DNA of 64,000 nucleotides from NCBI GenBank assembly GCA_946537305.1, contig CAMNFR010000001.1, forward strand, positions 1-64,000, in the 5' to 3' direction. The DNA is from an uncultured Lachnospiraceae bacterium (lineage in GTDB: Bacteria; Bacillota; Clostridia; Lachnospirales; Lachnospiraceae). Below are positions 48,188-59,273 of the stretch, piece after piece; position 1 is the first letter of the stretch, and every line of letters begins with the position of its first letter. The notes beneath the pieces are model-generated. The model was given only the letters and a program-made list of their open reading frames with translations, ran no database searches and was not told where the DNA came from. The position numbers and the translations under genes were made by a program.

Positions 48188-49474
48188 TCAGTCGATAGAA
48201 GCCAGCGCCTGGGCCAGATCACCGATCAGATCGTTCTTATCCTCAATACCGCAGGATACACGTACCAGCCCGGCGGGAACGCCTGCCGCCGTCAGCTGCT
48301 CTTCGTTCATCTGACGATGCGTGGAGGTGGCCGGATTCAGGCAGCAGGAGCGGGCGTCGGCCACATGGGTCTCGATCGCGAACACCTTCAGCTGCTTCAT
48401 GAATTTTTCAGCTGCCGCTCTTCCGCCGTACAGTTCAAAGCTGACCACGCCGCAGCCGCCGTTCGGCAGATATTTCTGTGCGACCTTATAGTAAGGGTCC
48501 GAAGGCAGTCCGGAATAGCTGACGTGCTTCACCTGCGGCTGCTGCTCCAGGAATTCCGCCACGGCCTGGGCGTTTTCTACGTGCCGGGGCATTCTGACAT
48601 GCAGGGATTCCAGTCCCAGGTTCAGAAGGAACGCGTTCTGCGGCGACTGAATGCTGCCGAAATCGCGCATCAGCTGTGAAGTAGCCTTGGTGATAAAGGC
48701 GCCTTCCATACCAAATTTTTCCGCATACACGATCCCATGATAGGATTCATCCGGCGTGCAGAGTCCGGGGAATTTATCCGCGTGGGCCATCCAGTCAAAA
48801 TGTCCGCCGTCCACAATAGCACCGCCCACGGCCGAACCGTGACCATCCATATATTTGGTGGTGGAGTGTGTTACAATGTCTGCCCCCCACTCGATGGGCC
48901 GGCAGTTGACCGGGGTCGGGAAGGTATTGTCCACGATCAGCGGGACGCCGTGCTTGTGAGCCGCCTTCGCGAACTTTTCGATATCCAGCACCGTCAGCGC
49001 CGGATTGGCAATGGTCTCGCCGAACACGGCCCTTGTATTATCCTGAAATGCTGCTTCCAGCTCTTCCTCCGTGCAGTCGGGGGATACGAAGGTTGTCGTG
49101 ATGCCCATCTTGGCCATGGTCACGGAAATCAAATTAAAGGTGCCTCCGTAAATACTGGAGGAGGAGACGATATGGCTGCCGCACTCACAGATATTGAACA
49201 GCGCAAAGAAGTTGGCCGCCTGTCCGGAGGAGGTCAGCATAGCGGCCGCACCGCCTTCCAGGGAAGCAATCTTGGCGGCCACGTGGTCATTCGTGGGGTT
49301 CTGCAGGCGTGTATAGAAATATCCGGATTCCTCCAGATCGAACAGCTTTCCCATGTCCTCGCTGGTGTCATACTTAAAGGTCGTGGACTGAATGATGGGA
49401 ATCTGGCGCGGTTCCCCGTTGCCGGGGGTATAGCCGGCCTGCACGCACCGGGTGTTGATTTTGAGTTCGCTCAT
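48188..49474 (-). CDS. metY: O-acetylhomoserine aminocarboxypropyltransferase / O-acetylhomoserine sulfhydrylase
   Basis: Cys/Met metabolism PLP enzyme: NTRCVQAGYTPGNGEPRQIPIIQSTTFKYD, HSTTKYMDGHGSAVGGAIVDGG. Confidence 0.93.
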   Translation of the reverse strand: MSELKINTRCVQAGYTPGNGEPRQIPIIQSTTFKYDTSEDMGKLFDLEESGYFYTRLQNPTNDHVAAKIASLEGGAAAMLTSSGQAANFFALFNICECGSHIVSSSSIYGGTFNLISVTMAKMGITTTFVSPDCTEEELEAAFQDNTRAVFGETIANPALTVLDIEKFAKAAHKHGVPLIVDNTFPTPVNCRPIEWGADIVTHSTTKYMDGHGSAVGGAIVDGGHFDWMAHADKFPGLCTPDESYHGIVYAEKFGMEGAFITKATSQLMRDFGSIQSPQNAFLLNLGLESLHVRMPRHVENAQAVAEFLEQQPQVKHVSYSGLPSDPYYKVAQKYLPNGGCGVVSFELYGGRAAAEKFMKQLKVFAIETHVADARSCCLNPATSTHRQMNEEQLTAAGVPAGLVRVSCGIEDKNDLIGDLAQALASID

Positions 49475-49494
49475 GATGATACATACCTCCTCTT

Positions 49495-51453
49495 TTATTC
49501 CTCCAGCATTGCCAGAAAGTCTTCTTCTGACAAAATGGGGATTCCCAGCTCTCTGGCCTTCCGGTTCTTGGAAGATCCTGAGAGCGGATCATTGTTGATC
49601 AGATAATCTGTGTTTTTACTGACGGATCCGGCTACCTTGCCGCCGACTGCCTCTATACGTGCCTGGGCTTCCTTCCGGTTGGCAAAAGCTGTCAGCGCGC
49701 CGGTAATCACAAAGGTCTTGCCGGCAAAGGAAGGCTTCTCAGGCGTCTCCTCGGGAGCCTCCAGCCGCAGGATCCCCAGAAGATCCGCCAGCAGCTTCCG
49801 GTGTTCTTCCTCTGCGAAATAAGACGTGATCCCTTCCGCCAGCACCGGGCCTATGCCGTCCACCGCCGTCAGTTCCTCCGCCGGAGCATCCATCAGCCGC
49901 GGCAGATCATACGAAAATGCTTTGGCAAGCACCCGGGCGTTAGCCGCCCCGATCCCCGCAATTCCCAGCCCATACAGCAGTCTGGGCAGCGTGGTATCTC
50001 TGGCTTTTTCAATGGCAGCCGTCAGTTTTTCGAAGGATTTATCCCCCAATCCCTCCATGGAAACAATCTCTTCCCGATGATCCTTCAGTCGGAAGATATC
50101 TGCCACAGAGTGCAGCAGTCCTGCAGAAATCAGCTTCTCCAGAGTTGCCTCCGAAAGCCCATCCACATTCAGGCCGTCCCGGCTGACGAACAGGGCGTAA
50201 CTCCCGATCTGCTTTGCCTGGCACAGCGGATTGGTGCAGTAGAGCGCCTTTACATCTCCGTTCTCCACGACTTTCGTCAGACCGCCGCACACCGGACAGC
50301 GGTCCGGCGGGGCTGCGGCACCGCTGCGCGTCAGGTTCTCCGCGATCTGCGGGATGATCATATTGGCTTTATAGACCGAGATGCGGTCTCCTTCCCCCAG
50401 GGCCAGCGCCTCCAGAATGCTCAGATTATGTACGCTGGCGCGGCTGACGGTCGTCCCCTCCAGCTGTACCGGTTCAAAGACCGCCACCGGATTGATCAGG
50501 CCCGTCCTGGAAGGACTCCATTCTATGTAAGACAGTGTGGTTTCCTGCTGTTCATCTGCCCACTTAAAGGCGATGGCATTGCGCGGGAACTTCGCGGTCC
50601 GGCCCAGCGATTCACCGTAGGCGATATCATCCATAAGCAGCACCAGACCGTCAGAGGGAAGATCGCTTTCTCCCACCATCCCGGCAAAGTTGACCACTAC
50701 CGCCGGCAGGGTCTGCGCATTGACCCGCTCGTAATAGACCACCTCAAAGCCCTGTCCCTTCAGCCAGACGAACTGCTGCTCCCGGGAATTGGCAAAATCT
50801 ACGCCCTCTGCCCGCACCAGGGCAAAGGCATAAAAACGCACGTTCCGGGCCGCGGTCACCGCTGCATTCAGCTGCCGCACAGAACCGCTGCACAGGTTTC
50901 GGGGATTTTTATATTGGTTCTCTACCTCCGGGATCTCGCGGTTGATACGGGTAAAATCCGAATAGCGGATGACCGCCTCCCCGCGGAGGATCAGCTCCCC
51001 CTGATAAGGGATCCGCAGCGGAATATTGGCAAAGGTCCGCGCGTTAGGTGTGATGACCTCACCGATCTCTCCGTTACCCCGGGTCACAGCCTTAAACAGT
51101 TCGCCGTCCCGGTAGGTCAGCACCACCGTCAGGCCATCCATCTTCCAGGAAAGAAGTCCTTCCTGGTCCCCCAGCCAGTCGACCAGATTTTCCACGTTTT
51201 TGGTCTTGTCCAGGGAAAGCATGGGCGCCTCGTGGGTCTCTTTGGGCAGCTCGCTCACCACTTCATATCCCACCCGCTGCGTGGGACTGCCGGCCATAAT
51301 AATGCCGGTCTCCTGTTCCAGCGCCTGCAGTTCGTCATACAGACGGTCATACTCCAGGTTGGACATGATTTCTCTGGCTTCCTGGTAGTAGGCACGGGAA
51401 GCCCGATTCAAAAGCTCCGTCAGTTCGCGGATCCGTTCTCTTTGTTCTTCCAT
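49495..51453 (-). CDS. ligA: NAD-dependent DNA ligase LigA
   Basis: KMDG adenylation motif (LLSWKMDGLTVVLTYRDGE), GLINPVAVFEPVQLEGTTVSRASVHN, Zn finger CPVCGG...CTNPLCQAK, HhH and BRCT (FAGKTFVITGAL). Confidence 0.94.
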   Translation of the reverse strand: MEEQRERIRELTELLNRASRAYYQEAREIMSNLEYDRLYDELQALEQETGIIMAGSPTQRVGYEVVSELPKETHEAPMLSLDKTKNVENLVDWLGDQEGLLSWKMDGLTVVLTYRDGELFKAVTRGNGEIGEVITPNARTFANIPLRIPYQGELILRGEAVIRYSDFTRINREIPEVENQYKNPRNLCSGSVRQLNAAVTAARNVRFYAFALVRAEGVDFANSREQQFVWLKGQGFEVVYYERVNAQTLPAVVVNFAGMVGESDLPSDGLVLLMDDIAYGESLGRTAKFPRNAIAFKWADEQQETTLSYIEWSPSRTGLINPVAVFEPVQLEGTTVSRASVHNLSILEALALGEGDRISVYKANMIIPQIAENLTRSGAAAPPDRCPVCGGLTKVVENGDVKALYCTNPLCQAKQIGSYALFVSRDGLNVDGLSEATLEKLISAGLLHSVADIFRLKDHREEIVSMEGLGDKSFEKLTAAIEKARDTTLPRLLYGLGIAGIGAANARVLAKAFSYDLPRLMDAPAEELTAVDGIGPVLAEGITSYFAEEEHRKLLADLLGILRLEAPEETPEKPSFAGKTFVITGALTAFANRKEAQARIEAVGGKVAGSVSKNTDYLINNDPLSGSSKNRKARELGIPILSEEDFLAMLEE

Positions 51454-51478
51454 TCGATTCCTTTCACCGCCTCTGCGC

Positions 51479-52210
51479 TTACTGCTCCGCCGGAGACGTT
51501 TTCTGTTCCATCCCCAGCAGCCGGTAGAGTTCCTTCAGTTCTTTTCCCTCTACCCTTTTCCAGTGCGCCAGCGGCAGGTTCCCCAGCTTGATATTCATCA
51601 CCCGGACCCGCTGCAGCGATACCACATGATAGCCAAGCGCCTCGCACATGCGCCGGATCTGACGGTTCAGGCCCTGGGTCAGCACAATACGGAAACGATC
51701 ATGCGCCAGCTTTTCCACCCGGCATTTTCGTGTTTTCGTTCCCAGTATGGGCACGCCGTTTCTCATGCGCTCCAGGAATTCCATATCGATCGCGCGGTCC
51801 ACGCGGACCACGTATTCCTTTTCATGATAGTTGGATGCTTTCAGCAGGCGCTCCATCATTTCCCCCTGATTGGTCATCAGGATCAGGCCCTCCGAGGATT
51901 TATCCAGACGTCCCACGGGATAAAGCCGCTGCGGATATCCCACAAAATCTACAATGTTGGCCGGTTCTTCTTTGGATGTGGTGCAGACCACGCCCACCGG
52001 CTTATTTACGGCCAGGATCACCGGCTCCTCTTCCCGCACAATGCGAGCGCCTTCACAGATGATCACATTATCATCCGTGACACGCATCCCGGTCTGTGCC
52101 CGCTTTCCATCCACGGTTACCTTTCCGGCCTCGATCAGGCGGTCCGCTTCCCTGCGGGAGCAGAACCCCGCCTCGCTCATATATTTATTCAGGCGAATTC
52201 CTTCCTCCAT
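51479..52210 (-). CDS. rluF: 23S rRNA pseudouridine synthase, RluF-like (RsuA family)
   Basis: S4 domain IRLNKYMSEAGFCSRREADRLIEAGKV, YPVGRLDKSSEGLILMTNQG, LTQGLNRQIRRMCEALGYHVVSLQRVRVMNI. Confidence 0.88.
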   Translation of the reverse strand: MEEGIRLNKYMSEAGFCSRREADRLIEAGKVTVDGKRAQTGMRVTDDNVIICEGARIVREEEPVILAVNKPVGVVCTTSKEEPANIVDFVGYPQRLYPVGRLDKSSEGLILMTNQGEMMERLLKASNYHEKEYVVRVDRAIDMEFLERMRNGVPILGTKTRKCRVEKLAHDRFRIVLTQGLNRQIRRMCEALGYHVVSLQRVRVMNIKLGNLPLAHWKRVEGKELKELYRLLGMEQKTSPAEQ

Positions 52211-52235
52211 CGTTCTTCCTTTCCGGCGGGAACGC

Positions 52236-53288
52236 CTATTCCGTATCTCCGCCCAGTTCCGACCGCTCTGTAATGAACATCGCATCGCCAAAGGAAAACA
52301 CGCGGTACCGTTCCCGTATGGCTTCCCGGTAGGCTGCCAGGATATGCTCTCTTCCGGCCAGTGCGGACACCAGCATCATCAGGGTGGATTTCGGAAGATG
52401 GAAATTGGTGATCAGCTCATCCACCAGGCGGAAACGGTATCCCGGATAGATAAAAATATCTGTCCAGCCGCTGCCGGCCTGCAGCGTGCCGTCCTCCGCG
52501 GCTGCGGATTCCAGCGTGCGGCAGCTGGTGGTACCCACCGCGATCACCTTTTTTCCTTCGGCTCTGGTGCGGTTCACAAGCTCCGCCGCCTCCGCGCTTA
52601 CCTCATAATATTCAGAGTGCATATGGTGATCTTCCACCGTTTCCACCTTGACCGGACGGAAGGTCCCCAGGCCCACATGCAGCGTCACTTCGGCAATGCG
52701 CACCCCCCGCGCCCGCAGCTCCTCCAGCAGTTCTTTGGTAAAATGAAGACCTGCCGTCGGTGCGGCGGCAGAGCCGTCATATTTCGCGTAGACCGTCTGA
52801 TAACGCTCCTTATCCTGCAGTTTGTGCGTAATATACGGCGGCAGCGGCATCTCTCCCAGCTCATCCAGGATCTCTTCAAAGATTCCGTCAAAATCAAAAC
52901 GAATATGACGGTTTCCATCCTCCACGATATCTGTTACGGTACCTGTCATACGGCTGCCGAACTCGATGACCGTACCGGGCTTCGCCTTCTTTCCCGGGCG
53001 CACCAGCGTCTCCCATACATTATTCTCCAACCGTTTTAAGAGCAGCACCTCAATGACCGCTCCGGTCCCCTTTCTTGTACCGAAGAGCCGCGCAGGGATG
53101 ACCCGCGTATTGTTAATGACCAGGCAGTCCCCCGGCGCGATCATGTCGCGGATTTCCCGAAAAACATGATGCGAGACCCCGCCTGTATTCTTATTCAGCA
53201 CCAGAAGCCGGGAGGACGCCCTGTCCGCAAGCGGATCCTGCGCGATCAGCTCCTCCGGCAGTTCATAATCAAAATCATTTACATTCAT
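52236..53288 (-). CDS. queA: S-adenosylmethionine:tRNA ribosyltransferase-isomerase
   Basis: [72 protein letters not shown]. Confidence 0.97.
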   Translation of the reverse strand: MNVNDFDYELPEELIAQDPLADRASSRLLVLNKNTGGVSHHVFREIRDMIAPGDCLVINNTRVIPARLFGTRKGTGAVIEVLLLKRLENNVWETLVRPGKKAKPGTVIEFGSRMTGTVTDIVEDGNRHIRFDFDGIFEEILDELGEMPLPPYITHKLQDKERYQTVYAKYDGSAAAPTAGLHFTKELLEELRARGVRIAEVTLHVGLGTFRPVKVETVEDHHMHSEYYEVSAEAAELVNRTRAEGKKVIAVGTTSCRTLESAAAEDGTLQAGSGWTDIFIYPGYRFRLVDELITNFHLPKSTLMMLVSALAGREHILAAYREAIRERYRVFSFGDAMFITERSELGGDTE

Positions 53289-53365
53289 TTTTTTCTTGCT
53301 TTCAGATTGTTTCTTGTTTTCATGCGGAAAAACGGGCCGCCGCAGCGGCCCGTTACGTATCCTGT

Positions 53366-54781
53366 TTAGTTCTCCGGCTTATCTACCGACAGATACTGCT
53401 TGTAAATATAACCGGTGTTTCCACTCTGTAATACGACCTTGCACCAATTCTCGCTGTCCCCGATCACGTGCACCCACACGCCGGGATCGACCAGAACAAA
53501 GTCCTCGGTATCCTCATCCAGGCTGGGCACCTTGCGGCACTTTACCTGTGTGGTGGTGTAGCGAATATCATCCACCTCTTCAAAGGTGATATCGCTTCCC
53601 GTGGGCTGGGCGGCTTCCTCTGTATTCTCTGCGCTTTCTGCACCTTCTGCCGTTCCTCCGGCCAGTGCCTCCACATACGCCTTCAGATTCGCATCTGCCG
53701 CCAGGGCATCCTGATATTTCTGGTTGATCATCGCGGAAAGTTCCTGTACCTGATCAGAGGAAGAAATGCCGGTCATAAAGGTGCTGACAGCATCGTCAAA
53801 GTTCTCGTAGGGCAGCAGCCGCAGCGCGCCGTTTTCATCCGTGCGCACATAGGCGGGCACCATGCCCGGCGCGGGCGTGTCGATATCCTTGAACTTCATG
53901 CCGTAGGTCACATAGACCGCCGTCTCACCTTCCTTTTCTCCGTCCATCACATACGTGGTGACATCCTGATAGGACTCAATGGCCTCGCTCTGGCTCTGAA
54001 TAGCCGCCTCGTCGATGGTCACGGAAGGATCCAGGATATTGGCCAGTTGTGCCGTATCACCGGCGATGACCGCATTATAATAACTCTGTACCAACGCAGC
54101 CACTTCCGGATTGGTATCCTTTTCCCAGCTGATAGCAGGCTCTGCGGGCTCAGTCTCGGCCGGCGCCGTGGTCTCCGGTGCTTCCGTCTCCGCGGGAGCT
54201 TCGGTCTCGGCCGGCTGTGTCTGCGTCTCCTCCGCTGCGCCTCCGATGGTGGGAAGATTGAGGATTCCCTTCTTCACGGCAAAATAACCTGCTGCAGCCA
54301 GCGCTGCCAGAATGATCAGGACCATCAGTGTGGTCAGGATCTTTTTGCGGCGGCGGGCTCTCTGTCTGCGGGCCCTGCGGGCTTCACGGCTGTTTTCTCC
54401 GTCGCCCAGGGTATTGGACATCATGCGGTCTTTTTTGGTCCCGCCGGTGTATACGCCCCGGTCGGAGGTATCCCGCTGATACTTGCCGGAGTAAATATCC
54501 TCCGTGGACTCACCCTCTGCCAGGGGATCATCTACTACGCCGTCCAGCTTTTTGACCGGGCGGTCTTCTTCCGCAGCCGGTTCCTCATCTTCGCCTGCCA
54601 GGATCTCTTCCATATCTTCTACAAGAGATTTGGTAAGCTCCTGTTGTGCCAGTTCCTCTGCGTCGGCCGCTTCGGGAACTTCCTCTGTCATATCCGGAGT
54701 GGGAGTATCCGCGGCGGCATCGGTATCCGGAGCAATCTCATCCAGATCCTGTACCAGATCTTTTTCAAAATCCTTATCCAT
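53366..54781 (-). CDS. Membrane-anchored protein with acidic N-terminus, TM segment, T/E/A/P-rich linker and C-terminal SH3-like domain
   Basis: [50 protein letters not shown] linker; C-terminus [17 protein letters not shown]...[30 protein letters not shown]. Confidence 0.82.
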   Translation of the reverse strand: MDKDFEKDLVQDLDEIAPDTDAAADTPTPDMTEEVPEAADAEELAQQELTKSLVEDMEEILAGEDEEPAAEEDRPVKKLDGVVDDPLAEGESTEDIYSGKYQRDTSDRGVYTGGTKKDRMMSNTLGDGENSREARRARRQRARRRKKILTTLMVLIILAALAAAGYFAVKKGILNLPTIGGAAEETQTQPAETEAPAETEAPETTAPAETEPAEPAISWEKDTNPEVAALVQSYYNAVIAGDTAQLANILDPSVTIDEAAIQSQSEAIESYQDVTTYVMDGEKEGETAVYVTYGMKFKDIDTPAPGMVPAYVRTDENGALRLLPYENFDDAVSTFMTGISSSDQVQELSAMINQKYQDALAADANLKAYVEALAGGTAEGAESAENTEEAAQPTGSDITFEEVDDIRYTTTQVKCRKVPSLDEDTEDFVLVDPGVWVHVIGDSENWCKVVLQSGNTGYIYKQYLSVDKPEN

Positions 54782-54946
54782 GATAGCCTCCTTGTCTTTT
54801 TTGCCTCCTGCGCAGATTTTTGATATCTGTACATCAGCATAAAATATTCCCAAACAGAATTTATTATAACAAAGTATCTCTTTTATTGTCAACAAGGATT
54901 CTATGAGGATTCCGTGAACGTTCGCGGCCATGCTTCCCGTCAGCCG

Positions 54947-55621
54947 CTAAAACTGCACTTCGTAAAGACGATCCTCCGGAATGCTATAGGCCAGAAGCCG
55001 ATCGGAAAGGATCTGATCGGGCGGCACCTCCACACGGTTTACCTCCCGCAGAAGAGCCGCCAGTTCCTCCGGCTGAGCGTACATGTCTCCCGGCACCAGC
55101 AGCACCTCATGCAGACTGGAGGGGACCACATAGAACAACGAAAGCGGGCTTTCCTTCAGGATATCCCGCAGCAGCCCCTGTACAGCAATCACGGAGGCGC
55201 CTAGGAACTGCTTCTCGTTCGTAAGCACCAGAATAGGAAGATCCGGCATAATATCATCTACGGGGACCGGGCTCATCTGCCTGATCATTTCCGTTAAGCG
55301 GATGCACAACGGCCGGCTGTTCTTGCTCAGATTCTCCGCCGCCGCCTGAAATACCTGCTGCGGTGTTTTTCCCCAGGCCTTTAGCATCTTTTCCTCAATT
55401 CGCACCACCCCTACGGCTCCGTAATCCGTCCGGGGGACCAGAACACACCGCTGCACCAGGCTCGTGCCGGGCAGCGGGACCTGCAGGCCTTTGCAGTCGC
55501 CGCCTTCTATACGTTCCGGTTCCTGCAGCATGATCTGCAGACACGCTTTCATTTCCTCCCAATCCTGCCACGCAACTTCTGCCGCATACTTTTCTGCAAG
55601 GTTTCTTTTTTCTTCTCTCAT
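54947..55621 (-). CDS. DUF5688 family protein
   Basis: MSPVPVDDIMPDLPILVLTNEKQFLGASVIAVQGLLRDI...FYVVPSSLHEVLLVPGDM. Confidence 0.75.
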   Translation of the reverse strand: MREEKRNLAEKYAAEVAWQDWEEMKACLQIMLQEPERIEGGDCKGLQVPLPGTSLVQRCVLVPRTDYGAVGVVRIEEKMLKAWGKTPQQVFQAAAENLSKNSRPLCIRLTEMIRQMSPVPVDDIMPDLPILVLTNEKQFLGASVIAVQGLLRDILKESPLSLFYVVPSSLHEVLLVPGDMYAQPEELAALLREVNRVEVPPDQILSDRLLAYSIPEDRLYEVQF

Positions 55622-55794
55622 CTTTTTCCTCTGTCAGTGCGGACAGGGGAAGTCCCGGCGATGGTGCAGGATTTCCTGCTGTCCTCCGCTGTTCCACTGC
55701 GGACTCCGCCTGCAGTCCGGCCCACCGCCGCAGATGGAGACGTCGTTGGGTCCTCAGAACCTCGTATTTTGTAGAATTCCAGAAGAAGAAAAAA

Positions 55795-55866
55795 TGCGTC
55801 TGAGAGGAATCGAACCTCCGCACGCGGCTCCGGAGGCCACTGCTCTATCCACTGAGCTACAGACGC
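55795..55866 (-). tRNA. tRNA-Arg (anticodon CCG)
   Basis: Acceptor GCGTCTG/CAGACGC, D arm GCTC/GAGC, anticodon stem GTGGC/GCCGC with loop CTCCGGA, T arm GGTTCGATTCC. Confidence 0.94.
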
Positions 55867-55925
55867 ATCGGTATTACTATACCACACCCGAAAAATATTT
55901 CAAGTGCAATTTTGTTTTTTTACTT

Positions 55926-57167
55926 TTACCAATTCGACATGGTGCTGCCCTTGCGATCCACCAGACGCGGCCGGAATCCGCCCTCTTCCAGCACCTGCAG
56001 GATCTGCATTTTGTGCTCTGTCCCAAAGGCTTCCAGCGTGATCCGCAGCTCCACCAGGTCATTGCGGTTGATGCTGAAGAACTGGTTGTGCTCCAGACTG
56101 ATGACATTCGCCTTCTGCTCTGCGATCAGACCGGCCACCTTCACCAGCTGTCCGGGCTTATCCGGCAGCAGTACGGATACCGTAAAGACACGGTCCCTGG
56201 CCATCAGGCCGTGCTGTACAACAGAAGCCATCGTAATGACATCCATATTACCTCCGCTGATCACGGACACGACCTTTTTGCCCTTGGCCTCCAGGTGCTT
56301 TAAGGCCGCGATGGTCAGAAGACCGGAGTTTTCGGCGACCAGCTTGTGGTTTTCCATGAGATCCAGGAAGGCAACGATCAGCTCTTCATCCGGGATGGTG
56401 ATGATCTCGTCAACATTCTGCTGCACATACGGGAAGATCTTCTCGCCGGGCGTCTTGACCGCGGTGCCGTCAGCGATGGTCTTTGCGGACGGAAGGGTCA
56501 CCACATGGCCCTCCTCCAGGGATGTCTTCATACAAGCTGCCGCCTCGGGTTCCACGCCGATCACCTTGATCCGGGGATTGAGCATCTTTGTAAGTGTGGA
56601 AATGCCTGTCAAAAGTCCGCCGCCGCCCACCGGCACAAGAATACAGTCGACGGTCGGGAGCTCTTTAAAGATCTCCATAGCGATCGTGCCCTGCCCGGTC
56701 GCAACATCCAGATCATCAAAGGGATGAATAAAGGTATATCCGTTCTCTTCTGCCAGCTTGTAGGCATAGGCGCAGGCATCGTCATAGACATCACCATAGA
56801 GCACGACCTCTGCGCCGTAGCTCTTGGTGCGGTTGACCTTCATCAGCGGCGTTGCCGTGGGCATCACGATGGTCGCCTTCACGCCGTAGGCCTTCGCCGC
56901 ATAGGCGACGCCCTGGGCATGGTTTCCCGCGGAGGCTGTGATCAGGCCCTTGGCCCGCTCCTCCGGGGACAGTGTGCTGATCTTATAGTATGCACCGCGG
57001 ATCTTATACGCACCGGTCTTCTGCATATTTTCCGGCTTCAGGTATACTTTATTACCGGTCAGATGACTGAAATACTCGCTGTACTGCAGCTTGGTCTCCA
57101 GCGTGACCTTCTTAACGATCTCCGCAGCCTCCTCGAACTTCTCCATGGTCATCTTATCTGTACTCAT
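55926..57167 (-). CDS. ilvA: Threonine ammonia-lyase (threonine dehydratase)
   Basis: KPENMQKTGAYKIRGAYYKI, SAGNHAQGVAYAAKAYGVKATIVMP, VPVGGGGLLTGIS, C-terminal ACT domain. Confidence 0.95.
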   Translation of the reverse strand: MSTDKMTMEKFEEAAEIVKKVTLETKLQYSEYFSHLTGNKVYLKPENMQKTGAYKIRGAYYKISTLSPEERAKGLITASAGNHAQGVAYAAKAYGVKATIVMPTATPLMKVNRTKSYGAEVVLYGDVYDDACAYAYKLAEENGYTFIHPFDDLDVATGQGTIAMEIFKELPTVDCILVPVGGGGLLTGISTLTKMLNPRIKVIGVEPEAAACMKTSLEEGHVVTLPSAKTIADGTAVKTPGEKIFPYVQQNVDEIITIPDEELIVAFLDLMENHKLVAENSGLLTIAALKHLEAKGKKVVSVISGGNMDVITMASVVQHGLMARDRVFTVSVLLPDKPGQLVKVAGLIAEQKANVISLEHNQFFSINRNDLVELRITLEAFGTEHKMQILQVLEEGGFRPRLVDRKGSTMSNW

Positions 57168-57221
57168 TTTATCTTCCCTTCTGTTGTCGGCAGCAGCCGT
57201 TCATTTTGGTCCTTGCGTCAT

Positions 57222-58148
57222 TTATTCGCTGAAGATCGCATTCACATAGGATTCGGCGTCAAATTTCTGCAGATCATCGATATGCTCTCCCACGCCAATA
57301 TATTTAACAGGAAGCCCCAGTTCCGCCTGAATGGCCACAGCAATGCCGCCCTTGGCGGTGCCGTCCATTTTGGTCAGGATAATGCCCGCCACGTCCGCGA
57401 CCTGCATGAATTCCCGGGCCTGTGCCAGGGCGTTCTGCCCGGTGGTGCCGTCCAGTACGATCAGCGTCTCCTTATAGGCCTCCGGATATTCCCGGTCGAT
57501 GATGCGGTTGATCTTCTGCAGCTCGTTCATCAGGTTCTTCTTATTGTGCAGACGCCCTGCCGTGTCGCAGATCAGAAGATCCGCGCGTCTGGCTTTGGCG
57601 GCAGCCACCGCGTCAAAAACAACAGCACCGGGGTCCGCCCCCTCGTTCTGCGCAATAATTTCCACACCGGCACGGTGCGCCCATTCTGTCAGCTGCTCAA
57701 TAGCGCCGGCACGGAAGGTATCGGCTGCGGCCAGGATTACCTTTCTGCCGCGGGATTTCTCCTGCGCGGCCAGCTTGCCGATGGAAGTCGTTTTCCCAAC
57801 GCCGTTGACGCCGACCACCAGCAGCACGGAGGTCTGATTCTCATAGTCATAGGCGTTTTCGCCGACATCCATGCGCTCCCGGATGGTATTGATCAGCAGC
57901 TCGCGGCACTCCGACGGCTTATGGATGTGTCTTTCCTTCACCTGTTCCTTCAGACTTTCCAGGATCTCATCCGTGGCGTTCACCCCGATATCCGCGGTGA
58001 TCAGGATCTCTTCCAGTTCCTCATAGAAGTCATCATCGATGTATTCCAGACCGAACACCGCGGAAAAACCGTTCGCGATGTTCGCCCGGGTCTTTGACAG
58101 GCCCGCGAACAATCTGCTGAAAAACCCCTGTTTCTTTTCTTCGCTCAT
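57222..58148 (-). CDS. ftsY: Signal recognition particle receptor FtsY
   Basis: [64 protein letters not shown]. Confidence 0.97.
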   Translation of the reverse strand: MSEEKKQGFFSRLFAGLSKTRANIANGFSAVFGLEYIDDDFYEELEEILITADIGVNATDEILESLKEQVKERHIHKPSECRELLINTIRERMDVGENAYDYENQTSVLLVVGVNGVGKTTSIGKLAAQEKSRGRKVILAAADTFRAGAIEQLTEWAHRAGVEIIAQNEGADPGAVVFDAVAAAKARRADLLICDTAGRLHNKKNLMNELQKINRIIDREYPEAYKETLIVLDGTTGQNALAQAREFMQVADVAGIILTKMDGTAKGGIAVAIQAELGLPVKYIGVGEHIDDLQKFDAESYVNAIFSE

Positions 58149-58160
58149 TTTTTATTCTCC

Positions 58161-59162
58161 TCAGGCCTCGGCTGTCTGTTCTTTTCCCGAGGCTTGTTCC
58201 TCTGCCTGCTTCCGCTTTGACCATTCCTCGCGCCGGCGGTTGTTGGCCGGAGTCCCCGCCAGATCGTACGGCGTCTCCTGATATACGTAGTAATTCAGCC
58301 AATTCGTATACAGCGTATTCGCGTGCAGGCGCCAGGTCAGCTTCGGCGTCTGAGACGGGTCATTATCCGGATAGTAGTTTTCCGGGATCATAGGATTGAT
58401 TCCGGCCTTCAGATCACGGTGGTACTCTTTATCCAGCGTCATCCGGTCATATTCCGGGTGCCCCGTAATAAAGATCCGGCTGCCGGAGCGGTTCTGCACC
58501 AGATAGGCGCCGGCCTCGTAGGATTTCGCCAGAACGATCAGGCTCGGATGATCCTGGATCTTTTCCAGCGGTACCGTCGTGTTCCGGGAGTGCGGCACCT
58601 TGAAGAAATCGTCAAAACCTCTGGTCAGGGGATAATCCCGCGTCAGCAAATGGTGCTTGTAGACCCCGGAGATCTTGCGCGGCAGCAGTTCTTTATCGAT
58701 TCCGTAATGATAATAAAGGCCCGCCTGCGCGCCCCAGCAAATATGAATGGTCGAAGTAACCGAATACCGGCTCCATTCCATGATCTTTACCAGCTCCGGC
58801 CAGTAATCCACCTCTTCAAAAGACATCACCTCCAGCGGCGCCCCGGTAATGATCATACCGTCGAAGAACCGATCCTTCACGTCGTCAAAGGTCACATAAA
58901 AGCGATTCAGGTGCGCAGACGAGGTGTTCTTGGATGTATGGGTGGACATGTGCATCAGCGTCAGTTCCACCTGCAGAGGCGTATTCGACATGGCACGCAT
59001 CAGCTGAACCTCCGTGTCCTCCTTGATCGGCATCAGGTTCAGCACCAGGATCTCCAGCGGACGGATCTGCTGGGACAGGGCGCGGTCTTCATCCATAACA
59101 AAGATCTTTTCACGTTCCAGGATCGAGCGTGCGGGAAGATCATTCTGAATTTTGATAGGCAT
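58161..59162 (-). CDS. metA: Homoserine O-acyltransferase (MetA/MetAS family)
   Basis: PIKIQNDLPARSILEREKIFVMDEDRALSQQIRPLEILVLNLMPIKEDTEVQLMR, HICWGAQAGLYYHYGI, ITGHPEYDRMTLDKEY. Confidence 0.95.
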   Translation of the reverse strand: MPIKIQNDLPARSILEREKIFVMDEDRALSQQIRPLEILVLNLMPIKEDTEVQLMRAMSNTPLQVELTLMHMSTHTSKNTSSAHLNRFYVTFDDVKDRFFDGMIITGAPLEVMSFEEVDYWPELVKIMEWSRYSVTSTIHICWGAQAGLYYHYGIDKELLPRKISGVYKHHLLTRDYPLTRGFDDFFKVPHSRNTTVPLEKIQDHPSLIVLAKSYEAGAYLVQNRSGSRIFITGHPEYDRMTLDKEYHRDLKAGINPMIPENYYPDNDPSQTPKLTWRLHANTLYTNWLNYYVYQETPYDLAGTPANNRRREEWSKRKQAEEQASGKEQTAEA

Positions 59163-59273
59163 GTCTATTTCCTCCTCGGTTCGGTACGGCTCATGTATGT
59201 TCGGCGTCTTTTTTTGCGCCGCGCATACACCTGATAACTATAGCACTTTTATGGTAATTTGTAAATTCAAGAA